From Microbispora bryophytorum (GTDB lineage: Bacteria > Actinomycetota > Actinomycetes > Streptosporangiales > Streptosporangiaceae): a stretch of DNA of 64,000 nucleotides. Positions within the stretch are counted from its first letter, which is position 1, and every line of letters starts with the position of its first letter. The stretch lies in the NCBI RefSeq assembly GCF_006874465.1, contig NZ_VIRL01000001.1, forward strand, positions 186,001-250,000, given 5' to 3'. Below, piece by piece: positions 41,222 to 49,760 of the stretch. The notes under the pieces are model-generated. The model did no database searches. It saw nothing but the letters and a program-made list of their open reading frames with translations, and was not told the DNA's origin. The position numbers were made by a program, and so were the translations under genes.

Positions 41222-42172
41222 TCAACCGTCCTGCCGCGAATCATCAGCGGCGACATCCAGGTCGGTGAGACGGGCCGAGAGCGCCCACAGACGGGCCGCC
41301 TCACCGCTGTCCGTCGGGCCGTCCCGCGAGATGCGGCAGTCGGCGCAGTAGCCACCGCCATGGTCATCGAGCAGGGGTGAGGTCGCGGCCCAGACCAGGG
41401 ACGCCGCCCCCTGCTCAGGTGTTCTGAACAGGCCCGGCACCGGGTTTCCGTCGGCGTCGATCCAGCCGGCTGCGACCATTTCGCCGACCGTAAGGTGTCG
41501 CTGTAGAGAAGTGAGGATCCAGCCGGGGTTGACTGAGAAGGCGTGAACCCCGCGCGCTCGTCCGACCTTGTCGAGGTGGCGGGCGAACAGGATGTTCGCG
41601 AGCTTGGACTGAGCATAAGCGGCCCACTTGTCATAGCCACGATCGAACCGCACGTCATCCCAGCGAATGCTCCAGTCAGGGTTGTACCCAGAGGCGACCG
41701 CGACGACCCGGGCCCTGCCGGCGGCCGTGAGAGCGGGCCACAGCAGGTTCGTCAGTGCGTAGTGGCCCAGGTGGTTGGTAGCGAACTGCGCCTCCCAGCC
41801 CGGCCCCACCCGCGTCTCCGGACAGGCCATGATCCCGGCATTGGCGATCAGGATGTCGAGGGTGTTGTGGCCGCGGCGGAACCGCTCGGCGAACATCCGG
41901 ACAGAGTCGAGGTCAGCGAGGTCAAGCTTGTCGACTTCGACCCCTTTCACGTCGGCGAGTGCCCGCCGCGCCGCATCGGGCCGCCGAGCCGGCACGACCA
42001 CCAGAGCCCCTGTCCTGGCGAGCGCACGGGTCACCGCCAGCCCCAGACCGGAGTAACCACCGGTCACGACCACGGTCCTGCCACTGAGATCGATGCCGGC
42101 CAGAACATCATCGGCGGTACTCGTAGCACCGAATCCGTCGTCGTTGGCGCCAGTAGTCGTGCGATCTGCCAT
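41222..42172 (-). CDS. Short-chain dehydrogenase/reductase
   Basis: A 316-aa SDR: NAD(P)-binding motif VVVTGGYSGLGLAVTRALAR, ILIANAGIMACPETRVGPGW, and the catalytic YAQSKLAN (YxxxK). It resembles the retinol/WW-domain oxidoreductase-like group. Its promoter is MerR-type (TTGACC, 19-bp spacer, TAGCCT) and the -10 lies about 7 bp from the ATG, so its mRNA is probably leaderless. The divergent MerR gene at 42217 should control it. It is the cargo of block C-D. Confidence 0.92.
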   Translation of the reverse strand: MADRTTTGANDDGFGATSTADDVLAGIDLSGRTVVVTGGYSGLGLAVTRALARTGALVVVPARRPDAARRALADVKGVEVDKLDLADLDSVRMFAERFRRGHNTLDILIANAGIMACPETRVGPGWEAQFATNHLGHYALTNLLWPALTAAGRARVVAVASGYNPDWSIRWDDVRFDRGYDKWAAYAQSKLANILFARHLDKVGRARGVHAFSVNPGWILTSLQRHLTVGEMVAAGWIDADGNPVPGLFRTPEQGAASLVWAATSPLLDDHGGGYCADCRISRDGPTDSGEAARLWALSARLTDLDVAADDSRQDG

Positions 42173-42179
42173 GCCGGGA

Positions 42180-42210
42180 AGGCTAGGTGCTAGACCGAGG
42201 TCTAGGTCAA
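42180..42210 (-). promoter_or_regulatory. MerR-type promoter with 19-bp spacer and dyad
   Basis: On the minus strand TTGACC (42210-42205) and TAGCCT (42185-42180) are separated by 19 bp, longer than the optimal 17. The dyad CTAGACC-GA-GGTCTAG (42190-42205) lies inside the spacer and reaches the -35. This is the hallmark of promoters that MerR activators untwist; here it reads toward the SDR gene. Confidence 0.85.
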
Positions 42211-42216
42211 CGCCCT

Positions 42217-42624
42217 ATGATCCAGAAGATGGAGACCGCGGATCTGAGCATAGGTGAGGTGGCACGCCGTACCGGGTTGAGCGTGCACACCCTACGACTG
42301 TACGAGCGCGAGGGGCTCCTGGCCGGCGAGGTGCGCCGTGACGAGAAAGGCCGGCGACTGTACAGCGAATGGGATGTCGAGTGGCTGGCCAACTGCGTGA
42401 AGTTCCGCTCCTCCGGCATGCCGTTGGCGACGATCAGCCGGCTGGCCCGGCTTGTCCGCGAGGGCACCGGGAACGAGGCGGAACGGCTTGAACTGCTGTG
42501 CGAGCACCAGCACCGCATCGCGGACCAGCTCGCACAGCTGCACGCCTGTCTCGACCTCATCAACAACAAGGTGGCCGCTTATCAGCGACACCTGGCCATC
42601 GGCGCGTCTGGAGATCCGTGGTAG
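42217..42624 (+). CDS. MerR-family regulator of the SDR
   Basis: A 135-aa regulator: LSIGEVARRTGLSVHTLRLY, then EREGLLAGEVRRDEKGRRLY is the MerR winged helix, and the C-terminal dimerisation helix ends in a short effector region without a metal-binding Cys cluster, so an organic ligand is likely. ATG 42217 is preferred; an ATG at 42229 is possible. The SDR promoter dyad lies 12-27 bp upstream. Confidence 0.9.
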   Translation: MIQKMETADLSIGEVARRTGLSVHTLRLYEREGLLAGEVRRDEKGRRLYSEWDVEWLANCVKFRSSGMPLATISRLARLVREGTGNEAERLELLCEHQHRIADQLAQLHACLDLINNKVAAYQRHLAIGASGDPW

Positions 42625-42660
42625 CAGAAACGCACCCGCCTGTGCCGAGAGGGGACATAA

Positions 42661-42785
42661 CAGGCGCCGGTGGTGAGGCCGATGGGGCAGGTCGTCCCTG
42701 TGCCGGCGGTGCCGCGGTAGCCGTTGGGGACTTTGTACAAGGTGCTGCTGGATAGCAATTCAGCTCAGGCAATAGGCGCGAGACA
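42661..42785 (+). repeat. msrA-3'-end repeat, copy D
   Basis: GCCGGTGGTGAGGCCGATGG, GTGCCGCGGTAGCCGTTGGG, and TGCTGCTGGATAGCAATTCA followed by GCTCAGGCAATAGGCGCGAG give msrA-like part, core and arm. The minus-strand translation LYKVPNGYRGTAGTGTTCPI, then GLTTG, is a diverged MsrA tail. Confidence 0.85.
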
Positions 42786-42914
42786 CACGACTATCGCCGC
42801 ATGTCCGAGCTGCTCTCGGCCTACACCTCGCTCCGTCTTCAGACCGTCGGCGCCTGTGTGACAGCCCTGGCCGAGCGCTTCCATCTTCGTGAAGTCGCGA
42901 CTCTCCGGCAGTAA
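42786..42914 (+). pseudogene. PIN-domain (VapC-like) toxin fragment
   Basis: Directly right of copy D the plus strand codes HDYRRMSELLSAYTSLRLQT, then VGACVTALAERFHLREVATL and stops. This is the C-terminal half of a PIN toxin. It closely matches the relic at 56578-56792 that abuts the intact msrA. No start or catalytic N-terminal Asp is present. Confidence 0.75.
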
Positions 42915-42991
42915 TTCATGGTTGGGCGGCAGAGGCACGCGGCTGATTCGTCAGGTGCTGGACCGGCCACGAGCTCACCACTACGGTCACG

Positions 42992-44185
42992 TCATCCCGT
43001 TCCGGGCACGACCGTGCTGTCGAAGTCGATGCGGTGGTCGTACAGCCAGGCCAGGGCTTGGGGACTACCGAACCGCTTCATGAGCACCGGGAACATCGCG
43101 TCGCGGAGCACGCGGCCCACACCTGTGGCGGACTTGCTTCGGTTGACCTGCTGGGCGCCGACGTGCACCTTGCGCAGGCGCCCCTCACGTAGCTGCTGGT
43201 AGGCCGGGAGGGCCTGGGCCAGTGGCAGGTCCCGCAGGCAACGGGCAAGCTCCATGGCATCCTCGATGGCCATTGCGGCGCCCTGCCCCGAGCTGGGGGA
43301 GGTGACGTGGGCGGCGTCACCGATCAGTACGGCCCGGCCCCGGTGCCAGGTCTTGGGCGCCTTCATCTGATGGGAAACAAACCAGCCGTAGCCGGGCGGC
43401 GTGGCCTGGATGATCCGGGCGGCGGGTGAGGCGTCGACCACCAGAAGCTCGCGCAGCCGATGCCGCCACTGTTCGGCAGGGATCGCTGCGAGCTCGGCGG
43501 GCGCGGGTTCCCTGGTGGCGGGAACGTTGACGAACCACCAGACGCAGCCGTCCTCGCGCTGCACGTAGCCGAAGAACGCTCGCTTGCCGAACACCATGTG
43601 GAAGGTGCCGGGCTCGGTGTCCAGGTCGAGGCCGTGCGCGAACCCGCTGGTGCCGAAGATGCCGCAGTAGCGGGGACGGGGCGCGCCGGGAGCGACGAAT
43701 TGCCTGGTCGCCGAACGCATGCCGTCGGCGCCGATGAGCACATCGCCTACCGCCTCACCGCCATCAGCGAAGCGCGCAACGACTTGGTCTCCGCGGTGGT
43801 CGACCTTGACGAGACGCCTACCGTGCTCGATGCGCACACCGCTGGTAGTGGCGCACTCGTGCAGTACGGCGTACAGGTCGGCGCGCAGAAGCTGGATGGC
43901 CGTGATGCCGTCCGGCAGCGGGGTCGGGACGTCCTCGCCGAGCCGCCGGCCGTCGCCGAGCCACATCACACCTCGCGGGCAGGGGAACCCGGCGTCGGCG
44001 ACAGCACGGTGCACGCCCAGAATCTGGAGCGCCGCCAGCCCGTTGGTGGACAGCCCCATCGTGGCGCCCACACCGTGTGCGCTGATGGGATGCGCCTCAT
44101 AGAGGGTTGAGTCGATGCCGACCTTTTGCAGCGCCATGGCTGCCACCGGTCCCGCGACACCGCCACCGATGATCACAGCTTTCAT
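42992..44185 (-). CDS. FAD-dependent monooxygenase
   Basis: A 397-aa class A flavoprotein hydroxylase: FAD motif MKAVIIGGGVAGPVAAMALQ, DG motif DVLIGADGMRSATRQFV, and GRAVLIGDAAHVTSPSSGQG with AAMAIEDAMELARCL. It is similar in type to TetX- and PgaE-like enzymes that oxidise antibiotics or aromatics. It is divergent from a MarR gene with a dyad between, making a self-contained inducible unit, the cargo of block D-E. Substrate unknown. Confidence 0.92.
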   Translation of the reverse strand: MKAVIIGGGVAGPVAAMALQKVGIDSTLYEAHPISAHGVGATMGLSTNGLAALQILGVHRAVADAGFPCPRGVMWLGDGRRLGEDVPTPLPDGITAIQLLRADLYAVLHECATTSGVRIEHGRRLVKVDHRGDQVVARFADGGEAVGDVLIGADGMRSATRQFVAPGAPRPRYCGIFGTSGFAHGLDLDTEPGTFHMVFGKRAFFGYVQREDGCVWWFVNVPATREPAPAELAAIPAEQWRHRLRELLVVDASPAARIIQATPPGYGWFVSHQMKAPKTWHRGRAVLIGDAAHVTSPSSGQGAAMAIEDAMELARCLRDLPLAQALPAYQQLREGRLRKVHVGAQQVNRSKSATGVGRVLRDAMFPVLMKRFGSPQALAWLYDHRIDFDSTVVPGTG

Positions 44186-44218
44186 GGTCTACCCTTCAGG
44201 CCAAACCTGCACTTCGGT

Positions 44219-44244
44219 AAGTAACTTCTTGAAGATGATTACTT
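44219..44244 (+). promoter_or_regulatory. MarR operator-like inverted repeat
   Basis: AAGTAA-N14-TTACTT (44219-44244) lies in the 88-bp divergent region between monooxygenase and MarR genes. Its AT-rich arms stand out. It is a likely MarR binding site. Confidence 0.65.
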
Positions 44245-44273
44245 CTTTGGAAAGCTAACTTGGAGAGAATCAG

Positions 44274-44786
44274 ATGTCAACAGGGCGAGGAGAGTTGGAG
44301 GCCGCCGCCTTCGCGGAGATCCCGCAGTTCGTTAGTGCGACGACTCTGTTCCAGAACGCCGTGGCGGACCAGCTCGGCGTGCCCGTCAACGACCTACACT
44401 GCCTGAACCTGGTGAGCTCGGGTCAGGCCGTAACACCCACGCAGCTCGCGGAGCGCATGGGCATGACCACAGGCGCCGTCACAAAGATGCTCGACCGGAT
44501 GCAGGATCAGCGACTGATCCGGCGCGAGCACGACCCCGGCGACCGTCGGCGCGTAATCATCAGCCAACTACCCGACAGACTCGCCGAGCTCGCCGAGCTC
44601 TACCGGCCGATGGCCGCCTTCCTCCAGGAGCGGCTGAGCGCCTGCACCGACGACCAGCTCCGCTTTGTCGCCGACTTCGCCGGCACGGCCAGGGACGTCG
44701 CTTTAGACCAGGCCGCCCTGCTGCGCAGGAACGGCAAGGCGCATGCCACGCGCAGGGCTACGGTTGAGAAGCGCGAACGAACGTAA
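44274..44786 (+). CDS. MarR-family regulator
   Basis: A 170-aa winged-helix regulator: VTPTQLAERMGMTTGAVTKM, then LDRMQDQRLIRREHDPGDRR and RVIISQL is the recognition helix and wing. It is preceded by GGAGAG before ATG 44274. It is divergent from the FAD monooxygenase and probably derepresses it when the substrate binds. Confidence 0.92.
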   Translation: MSTGRGELEAAAFAEIPQFVSATTLFQNAVADQLGVPVNDLHCLNLVSSGQAVTPTQLAERMGMTTGAVTKMLDRMQDQRLIRREHDPGDRRRVIISQLPDRLAELAELYRPMAAFLQERLSACTDDQLRFVADFAGTARDVALDQAALLRRNGKAHATRRATVEKRERT

Positions 44787-45017
44787 GACCTGACTGACGT
44801 TCTCGAAGCGCTGCCTGGCGCGCTTAGGTTGTGCGCTACCGCTGCCGATCTGTACGGAAGGCGCCGCAGTGATCACGCCGGTCCGAGCGGCAGCCGGGCA
44901 TGCAGGGCGAATCCGCCGCCGGGCGCCAGTTGGCCGCAGCTCGCCCCCGGCGGCATCGACCCGTTCGGCCATCCCGCGCAGCCCATGAGGATGTCCCGAC
45001 GTTCGTGGAACTTGGTC

Positions 45018-45290
45018 GGCGGTCCCGAGGCCGGCAAGGTGGCCGGCGGAGGGATGCGTCCCTACGGTAACGCCGAGGACCGCATCACCGTCATCGCCGA
45101 AGAGGCCGACGTCATCCGCGAAGCCGCCCGGCGTGTGCTGGCCGGCGAATCCTTGGCGAGCGTGTGCAAGGACTTCCAGCGGCGGGACGTAAAGACCCCT
45201 TCCGGCCGTCACTGGGTTCCGACAACGTTGCGCCGTTTGCTCGCATCGGCCCGGATCAGCGGGCGAAGGGAGCACACGAGTTCCAAGACA
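45018..45290 (+). pseudogene. Relic of a second large serine recombinase
   Basis: The plus strand codes GKVAGGGMRPYGNAEDRITV, then IAEEADVIREAARRVLAGES, LASVCKDFQRRDVK and HWVPTTLRRLLASARISGRR. This matches the recombinase domain of the intact enzyme at 32586 (roughly its residues 150-235) at most positions. Catalytic and zinc-ribbon parts are missing. It shows that at least two related recombinase-bearing elements have entered the island. The part from 44787 to 45017 holds nothing I can identify. Confidence 0.85.
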
Positions 45291-45471
45291 CCGTCGCGCC
45301 GATGCCCTGACGCGCTGCTGGAAGGCTGACCATGAAGGTAGGCGGGCGAACTCCTCGGCACCTACCGTGACCGTGTCTGGGCCAATGAGTCGGTAGCGCG
45401 ACCCGGTTTCGGGAGCCACCTTGGGAGCCACCCGAGCGGACGATCACGAACGAAGCCGAACGAGCTTTAAC

Positions 45472-45644
45472 GTGGTCATCCGCGGCATTCACGGGGTCGG
45501 CGAACGAGCGAACGCCCTGCTCAAGGCCACATTGAGGGCTCTCTTCCGGGTCGGCCTCGACCCTAGCCGCATTATCTGATTCGCCGCTGCGGTACTCGTT
45601 CTGCTGCAATTGGAGCACGGCCGCCTCGTTTCACATGACTACTG
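45472..45644 (+). pseudogene. IS5-like transposase C-terminal relic
   Basis: VVIRGIHGVGERANALLKAT, then LRALFRVGLDPSRII, an in-frame TGA, and FAAAVLVLLQLEHGRLVSHD is the usual C-terminal end of actinobacterial IS5-family (DDE_4) transposases. The rest of the IS, including its terminal repeats, was not found. Confidence 0.7.
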
Positions 45645-45693
45645 AAAGCAAGCGGAGGTTACTCGGAAAGGTCCGTCGACGTATAGTCCCACC

Positions 45694-46320
45694 ATGGACT
45701 CCGCATGGCTGGGGCTCGCTGGAGCCCTTATCGGAAGCGTTGCTTCGATCCTGGGAACGCTGCTTGTTTCTCGTATGCAATGGCGTCAAGAGCTTGCACG
45801 ATGGGCCGAGCAGCGCGATCGAGACGCGCTACAGTGGGAGAGGAATAGACAAGCAGAGGAGGTGAAATCGAATGAAATTCGAGAGCAAAACGAGCAGGAG
45901 TGGCGCCGACAAGATGCCGGCGAACGATCTCGACAGATGCACATCGAAAAAATCAAGCATTATCTTGATGGTATTGAGCGGCTAATGGAGGCCGGGTCGC
46001 TTGACGCAGCGACAGGGGATTTCTCGGACGACGCCCAAAAGCGGGCATGCGAGCAAAGCATAAGCGCCACACTCCGACTAGCACTACGTTCCCTGTATTG
46101 CATAAGATGCTTTTGTGGAAATGAATCACAGAGCAAGGTCAGCGAGCTCGTCGACGATGTCTATTTTATCCATTCAGCCCTCCTGTATGAAGGATTGAAA
46201 GATGGACACATGATACGGCAGCGCAATGGCAAAAAATGGATTCTGGCCGAGGTTCTCGACAGCCACGCATCTCGACTGGCTGAAATAATGAGGCGCGATG
46301 TAGGCACAGACACCCTTTAG
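45694..46320 (+). CDS. Hypothetical protein with N-terminal membrane anchor and coiled coil
   Basis: A 208-aa protein. Residues 4-27 form one membrane helix (LGLAGALIGSVASILGTLLV), followed by a long charged coiled coil (ALQWERNRQAEEVKSNEIRE, then QNEQEWRRQDAGERSRQMHI) and a helical domain with clustered Cys (LYCIRCFCGNESQ). No family is recognised. Codon use and base composition are clearly more AT-rich than the neighbours, a sign of transfer from a different genome. It has no strong ribosome-binding site. Confidence 0.7.
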   Translation: MDSAWLGLAGALIGSVASILGTLLVSRMQWRQELARWAEQRDRDALQWERNRQAEEVKSNEIREQNEQEWRRQDAGERSRQMHIEKIKHYLDGIERLMEAGSLDAATGDFSDDAQKRACEQSISATLRLALRSLYCIRCFCGNESQSKVSELVDDVYFIHSALLYEGLKDGHMIRQRNGKKWILAEVLDSHASRLAEIMRRDVGTDTL

Positions 46321-46523
46321 CACATTCGAGTGCACAGTCGCCGGCCAATTGCTCAAACAATGCTTTATGTCATCGTTTACAGGCAGTCCTAACGATCGTC
46401 TCGCTTCGGGTGACCTCTGCATATGATTGGGGGCGATCGCCGGTCTGGGGCTTTGTTCCTCAGCCGAAGCCAGGTCGAGAGCGGGTCCGCTGACTCGACC
46501 CTCAACCGCGGACTCCACTCGAG

Positions 46524-46598
46524 ATTCCGTTCCGCACCTTGAAGAGGTACTGCTGGTGGTAGCAGTTCTCTTCAGGCAATAGTTCGCGGCTAGCGTGA
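46524..46598 (+). repeat. msrA-3'-end repeat, copy E (left part lost)
   Basis: CGCACCTTGAAGAGGTACTG, then CTGGTGGTAGCAGTTCTCTT and CAGGCAATAGTTCGCGGCTA with GCGTG form core and complete arm. The msrA-like part upstream of TTCCGC is lost. The arm runs directly into a RelE-toxin relic, exactly as at copy H. Confidence 0.88.
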
Positions 46599-46858
46599 AC
46601 TGGACCGGAAGTCAGCCCAAAGGTCGACCTCCTGCTGCAAGTCGAGGGCGGCCACGTCCTCGCGAGGCATACCGACGGTGTAGATCAAGCGATCCGCGAG
46701 CCAATCCCGGCACCGGCTCCCTGGGAGGCGGTTGTTCCACGCGGATGTGATCGGCCAGCGAGGCGTTCGATGATCTGCCCAAGCTGCACCACCTCCGGAC
46801 GCCCCTTGCCGACGGCGCGAACCCTGGCCGTGGCCTCGGCGTAGACCTCACCATCGGC
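46585..46858 (-). pseudogene. RelE-type toxin C-terminal relic, duplicate of 52941 gene
   Basis: About 270 bp match the 3' half of the intact toxin gene at 52941-53459 (same order, roughly 90% by eye), starting at GGCTAGCGTG beside the repeat arm and ending near GCGTAGACCTCACC. The minus-strand translation contains DGEVYAEATARVRAVGKGRP and EVVQLGQIIERL, but frameshifts break the rest and the toxin core is missing. Beyond it, 46859-47027 holds no gene that I can support. Confidence 0.85.
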
Positions 46859-47027
46859 GAGGGGCAGGAGCCGCTCTGGCGAGGCGGCCCGCACGAAGAG
46901 GGCAGCGGCGAACCCGGCGTCCACGCGAGTGTCTCGGCCGGTGGCGTGGACGCCGCGCCGACGGTAGGACGTGGCGCTCGTTACGGCATCGACGACGCTC
47001 CGATGATCATCGGACGGTCTTCCTGTC

Positions 47028-49100
47028 TTACGCGGCAGGCCCCAGATCCCAGGTCCACAGCGCTTCGCGACCACCGCCGACAAGCACGGCGCGGCCGTCG
47101 AGGTAGCTAATCGAGAGAGAGCCAAGGTAGCGGGAAGGGCGCTGAAGCGTCCCGACCTGCTGGCTGGTCGTGAGGTCCCAGACCCGCATGCTCCTGTCCT
47201 GTGGCGAGTAGGTGACCGCGATCGGGACACCAGCGACCCGTCCGGAGGCGATGCTGTTCACCTGCTTGGAGTGGCCGAGCAACGGCCGCTCGACCTGCTT
47301 GCCCGTGGCGAGGTCGTAGAGTTTCACGGTCCTGCCTGTGGCCACGATCGCGACCGTCGTACAGTCGAACAAGGCGATCTCCACGGGGGCCGAGCGCTCG
47401 GTCTTCGCGATGCGGAACGATGCCATCCGTTTTCCCGCGCCGACGTCCCAGAGCCGGGCGCGGGTGGCGCTGAAGGTCACCGCGACCGGCCGGCCGACGA
47501 GGCGGATGAGGGCCAGCTGTCCGACTGGGCCGTTTCCGACGGCGAGATCGTGCAGCAGCTCTCCCGAAGGAAAGTCCCAGATGCGTACCGCGCCCCGAGA
47601 AGAAGAGTCGCCGGCCGCGTCGTCCTCGTCGACCGCTCCGACCACAAGCGCCCGGCGATCGGCTTCGGTCAGCGCGACCCCGTTGACGAAGCCGTCATAG
47701 CCGATGAGGGGTTCGCCGATCGGCATGCGACTGGCAAGATCGAATATCCGGATCGATGAGTCTCCGAGACCGATCCCGGCGACCAGAACCGCTCGTCCGC
47801 CGTACTCGCCGGTCGCGAACGAGGTGATGCGCCCGGGCAGCCTGACCGGCGTGTCCAGCGGCCTGCCGCTGCCGAGATCCCACACGCGGGGGAATGTGTC
47901 GTCACCGTTCCCTTGGGCCACCACGATCGGCCTGCCGAGCAGCTCGCCGTTCACCCCGTAGATGTCACCGTTGGGCCCCCCGGTGGCGGGAGGAGCGGAT
48001 TCCCGGCCGGTGGCGAGATCGTAGGCGCGGACGGCGTTGTCGCGCCCGCCGGTCACGATCATGGGACGGTCGCCGAGGTCACCGACCGCCAGCGACGTGA
48101 CATGCCCGGGGATCTCGAAGGACGATACCCTCTCACCGGTGGCCGGATCGATGACCGCGATCGAGCTTCGGAGCCTCGATCCGTAAGGGTCGGTGGCGAT
48201 GCCCCCGACGGTTTCGACCGAGACGAATACGGTACGGCCGTTCAGCACTGCGAGCGACGAAGGGCCGAACTCCCCCTCCAGCGAGTGGTAGGTCGCCTCA
48301 CGCGTGACCAGATCCCAGCGGATCACCCCGAGATCGGCCGTGGGGATCAGGGCCACCGGACGGCCGCCGATCGTGGTCGTTTCGATCGTGTTTATCTCCT
48401 GGATGAACTCGCTCTGAAGAGTGAGCGGTTTCCCGACGGGTTTTCCGGACACCGGATCCCAGGCGATCACAGCGTCGGCCTCTCCGGTCAGCACGAGCAG
48501 GACGCCGTGGACGCGTGTCAGCGCGACGGCACTGAAGATCCTGGTGCCGATGGGCGGACCGATCCGGCGGCCGGTCGCCAGATCGAACACGTGGGCGCCG
48601 TCGGTGCCCGCCGCGGCGGCGATCGGCCTGCCGTCGAGCTCGCCGAACGCGACGGCACGGAACCGCCCGGCGGGGAGTGGTCCGCCGATGGGCAGCCGAG
48701 TGGTCGCGTCCCACCTCTGGAGCGCCCCGTGGCTCCGGCCGAGGATGACGGGTCTGCCGTCGACGGTGCCGTACGCTACCGGGCCGTCGCCGGGGATCGG
48801 ATCGCCGATCGGTTTCAAAGTGGCCCTGTCCCAGATCCGGATGGTGTGCTCGGCACCCGCGCTGATCGCGACGAGCCGGCCGTCCAGCGCACCCACGGCC
48901 ACCGAGGTCACGTCCGAGTGACCGCCCATGTCCATCGCGACGGGCGCCGCGAACGAGGCGGGAACGCCACCGGGTGACGTCTCCTGGCAGGTGGTGGCCG
49001 CCCGGGGCCAACTCACGACGGTCGACCCGGCCGAGGCCAGCGGCACGGACCCGGCCAGAACCAGCACGGCGAGGATGGGTGGCAGCCGTCGAAAGAACAT
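47028..49100 (-). CDS. Secreted WD40-like double beta-propeller protein
   Basis: A 690-aa protein with a signal peptide (LPPILAVLVLAGSVPLASAG). The mature part is about 13-14 repeats ending in motifs such as TIRIWDRAT, HVFDLATG, VIAWDPVSG, VRAYDLATG, RVWDLGSG, VRIWDFPSG, VKLYDLATG, MRVWDLTTS. That fits two seven-bladed propellers. No kinase or HTH domain is attached, unlike many actinobacterial WD40 proteins. ATG 49100 was chosen for its AGGGG and for the signal peptide; starts up to 49172 are open. It is the cargo of block E-F, with no adjacent regulator. Confidence 0.82.
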   Translation of the reverse strand: MFFRRLPPILAVLVLAGSVPLASAGSTVVSWPRAATTCQETSPGGVPASFAAPVAMDMGGHSDVTSVAVGALDGRLVAISAGAEHTIRIWDRATLKPIGDPIPGDGPVAYGTVDGRPVILGRSHGALQRWDATTRLPIGGPLPAGRFRAVAFGELDGRPIAAAAGTDGAHVFDLATGRRIGPPIGTRIFSAVALTRVHGVLLVLTGEADAVIAWDPVSGKPVGKPLTLQSEFIQEINTIETTTIGGRPVALIPTADLGVIRWDLVTREATYHSLEGEFGPSSLAVLNGRTVFVSVETVGGIATDPYGSRLRSSIAVIDPATGERVSSFEIPGHVTSLAVGDLGDRPMIVTGGRDNAVRAYDLATGRESAPPATGGPNGDIYGVNGELLGRPIVVAQGNGDDTFPRVWDLGSGRPLDTPVRLPGRITSFATGEYGGRAVLVAGIGLGDSSIRIFDLASRMPIGEPLIGYDGFVNGVALTEADRRALVVGAVDEDDAAGDSSSRGAVRIWDFPSGELLHDLAVGNGPVGQLALIRLVGRPVAVTFSATRARLWDVGAGKRMASFRIAKTERSAPVEIALFDCTTVAIVATGRTVKLYDLATGKQVERPLLGHSKQVNSIASGRVAGVPIAVTYSPQDRSMRVWDLTTSQQVGTLQRPSRYLGSLSISYLDGRAVLVGGGREALWTWDLGPAA

Positions 49101-49328
49101 CCGAACCCCTGTCGCCGAATCGCTCCCGAGCTTAAACCGCATCCCCCGCCGGCAGTTCGCAGCGTGAACCAACCGTCAAGCGGCTGTCCAGAAAACGCGG
49201 GACCCATCTCAGGCTTCATGCTCAGCGCCCCTCCTCGCAGCATTCCGGCCCGAGCATCAAAAACTCTGCGCTTCGTCGGAACCGGCCGGAGAGCCGCACG
49301 CCTGGCCCGCTGGCCGCCCGGGCGTCCC

Positions 49329-49351
49329 GCGAGCCGCCGCAGGCGGCTCGC
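49329..49351 (+). terminator. Perfect 10-bp hairpin left of copy F
   Basis: GCGAGCCGCC-GCA-GGCGGCTCGC forms a 10-bp stem with a 3-nt loop, then CTTGACCTT. It is terminator-like for plus-strand transcription, though no plus-strand gene lies close upstream. The rest of 49101-49444 shows no supported feature. Confidence 0.5.
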
Positions 49352-49444
49352 CTTGACCTTGTATCGCCGAAAACGACACCGGCCCTCGATCGGCACCGGG
49401 CTTTGCCGGGCGACCAAGGGCCAGGATCAGTCAGTTACCGCAGG

Positions 49445-49572
49445 TCAGCTCTCGCCGGTGGTCAGGCCGACGGGGCAACTCACACCGGTGCCGCCGATAC
49501 CGCAGTAGCCGTTCGGCACCTTGAAGAGGTACTGCTGGTGATAGCGGTTCGCTTGAGGCAATAACTCTGCGG
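49445..49572 (+). repeat. msrA-3'-end repeat, copy F (best preserved)
   Basis: About 95 bp nearly identical to the intact msrA end at 56793: the minus strand reads [18 protein letters not shown], then [14 protein letters not shown] and a stop. After TGCTGGTGATA the sequence leaves msrA and becomes the shared arm (GCGGTTCGCTTGAGGCAATA). No msrA 5' part exists here. 49573-49760 shows nothing else. Confidence 0.95.
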
Positions 49573-49760
49573 GGCACAAGCGCCCGGCCACGAGACGTCG
49601 GCCGTGCCGGTGGACGCCGGCGCGATGTTCGGGTGGTGCTCCCTCTCCGTTCACAGCGGAGGTAAAGATCCGTGGCCGCCTCAGGCCATGGCATCAACGG
49701 CATCCTCACCCGGGCACACTGCGCCATGTCTGGCCGGCGTAGTGCGTCCACAAGCGCAGG

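Noticed and set aside
46685..47230. 181-codon minus-strand frame including a RelE-like stretch
   Set aside because: Only the RelE-relic part has homology; the rest overlaps the propeller gene in another frame.
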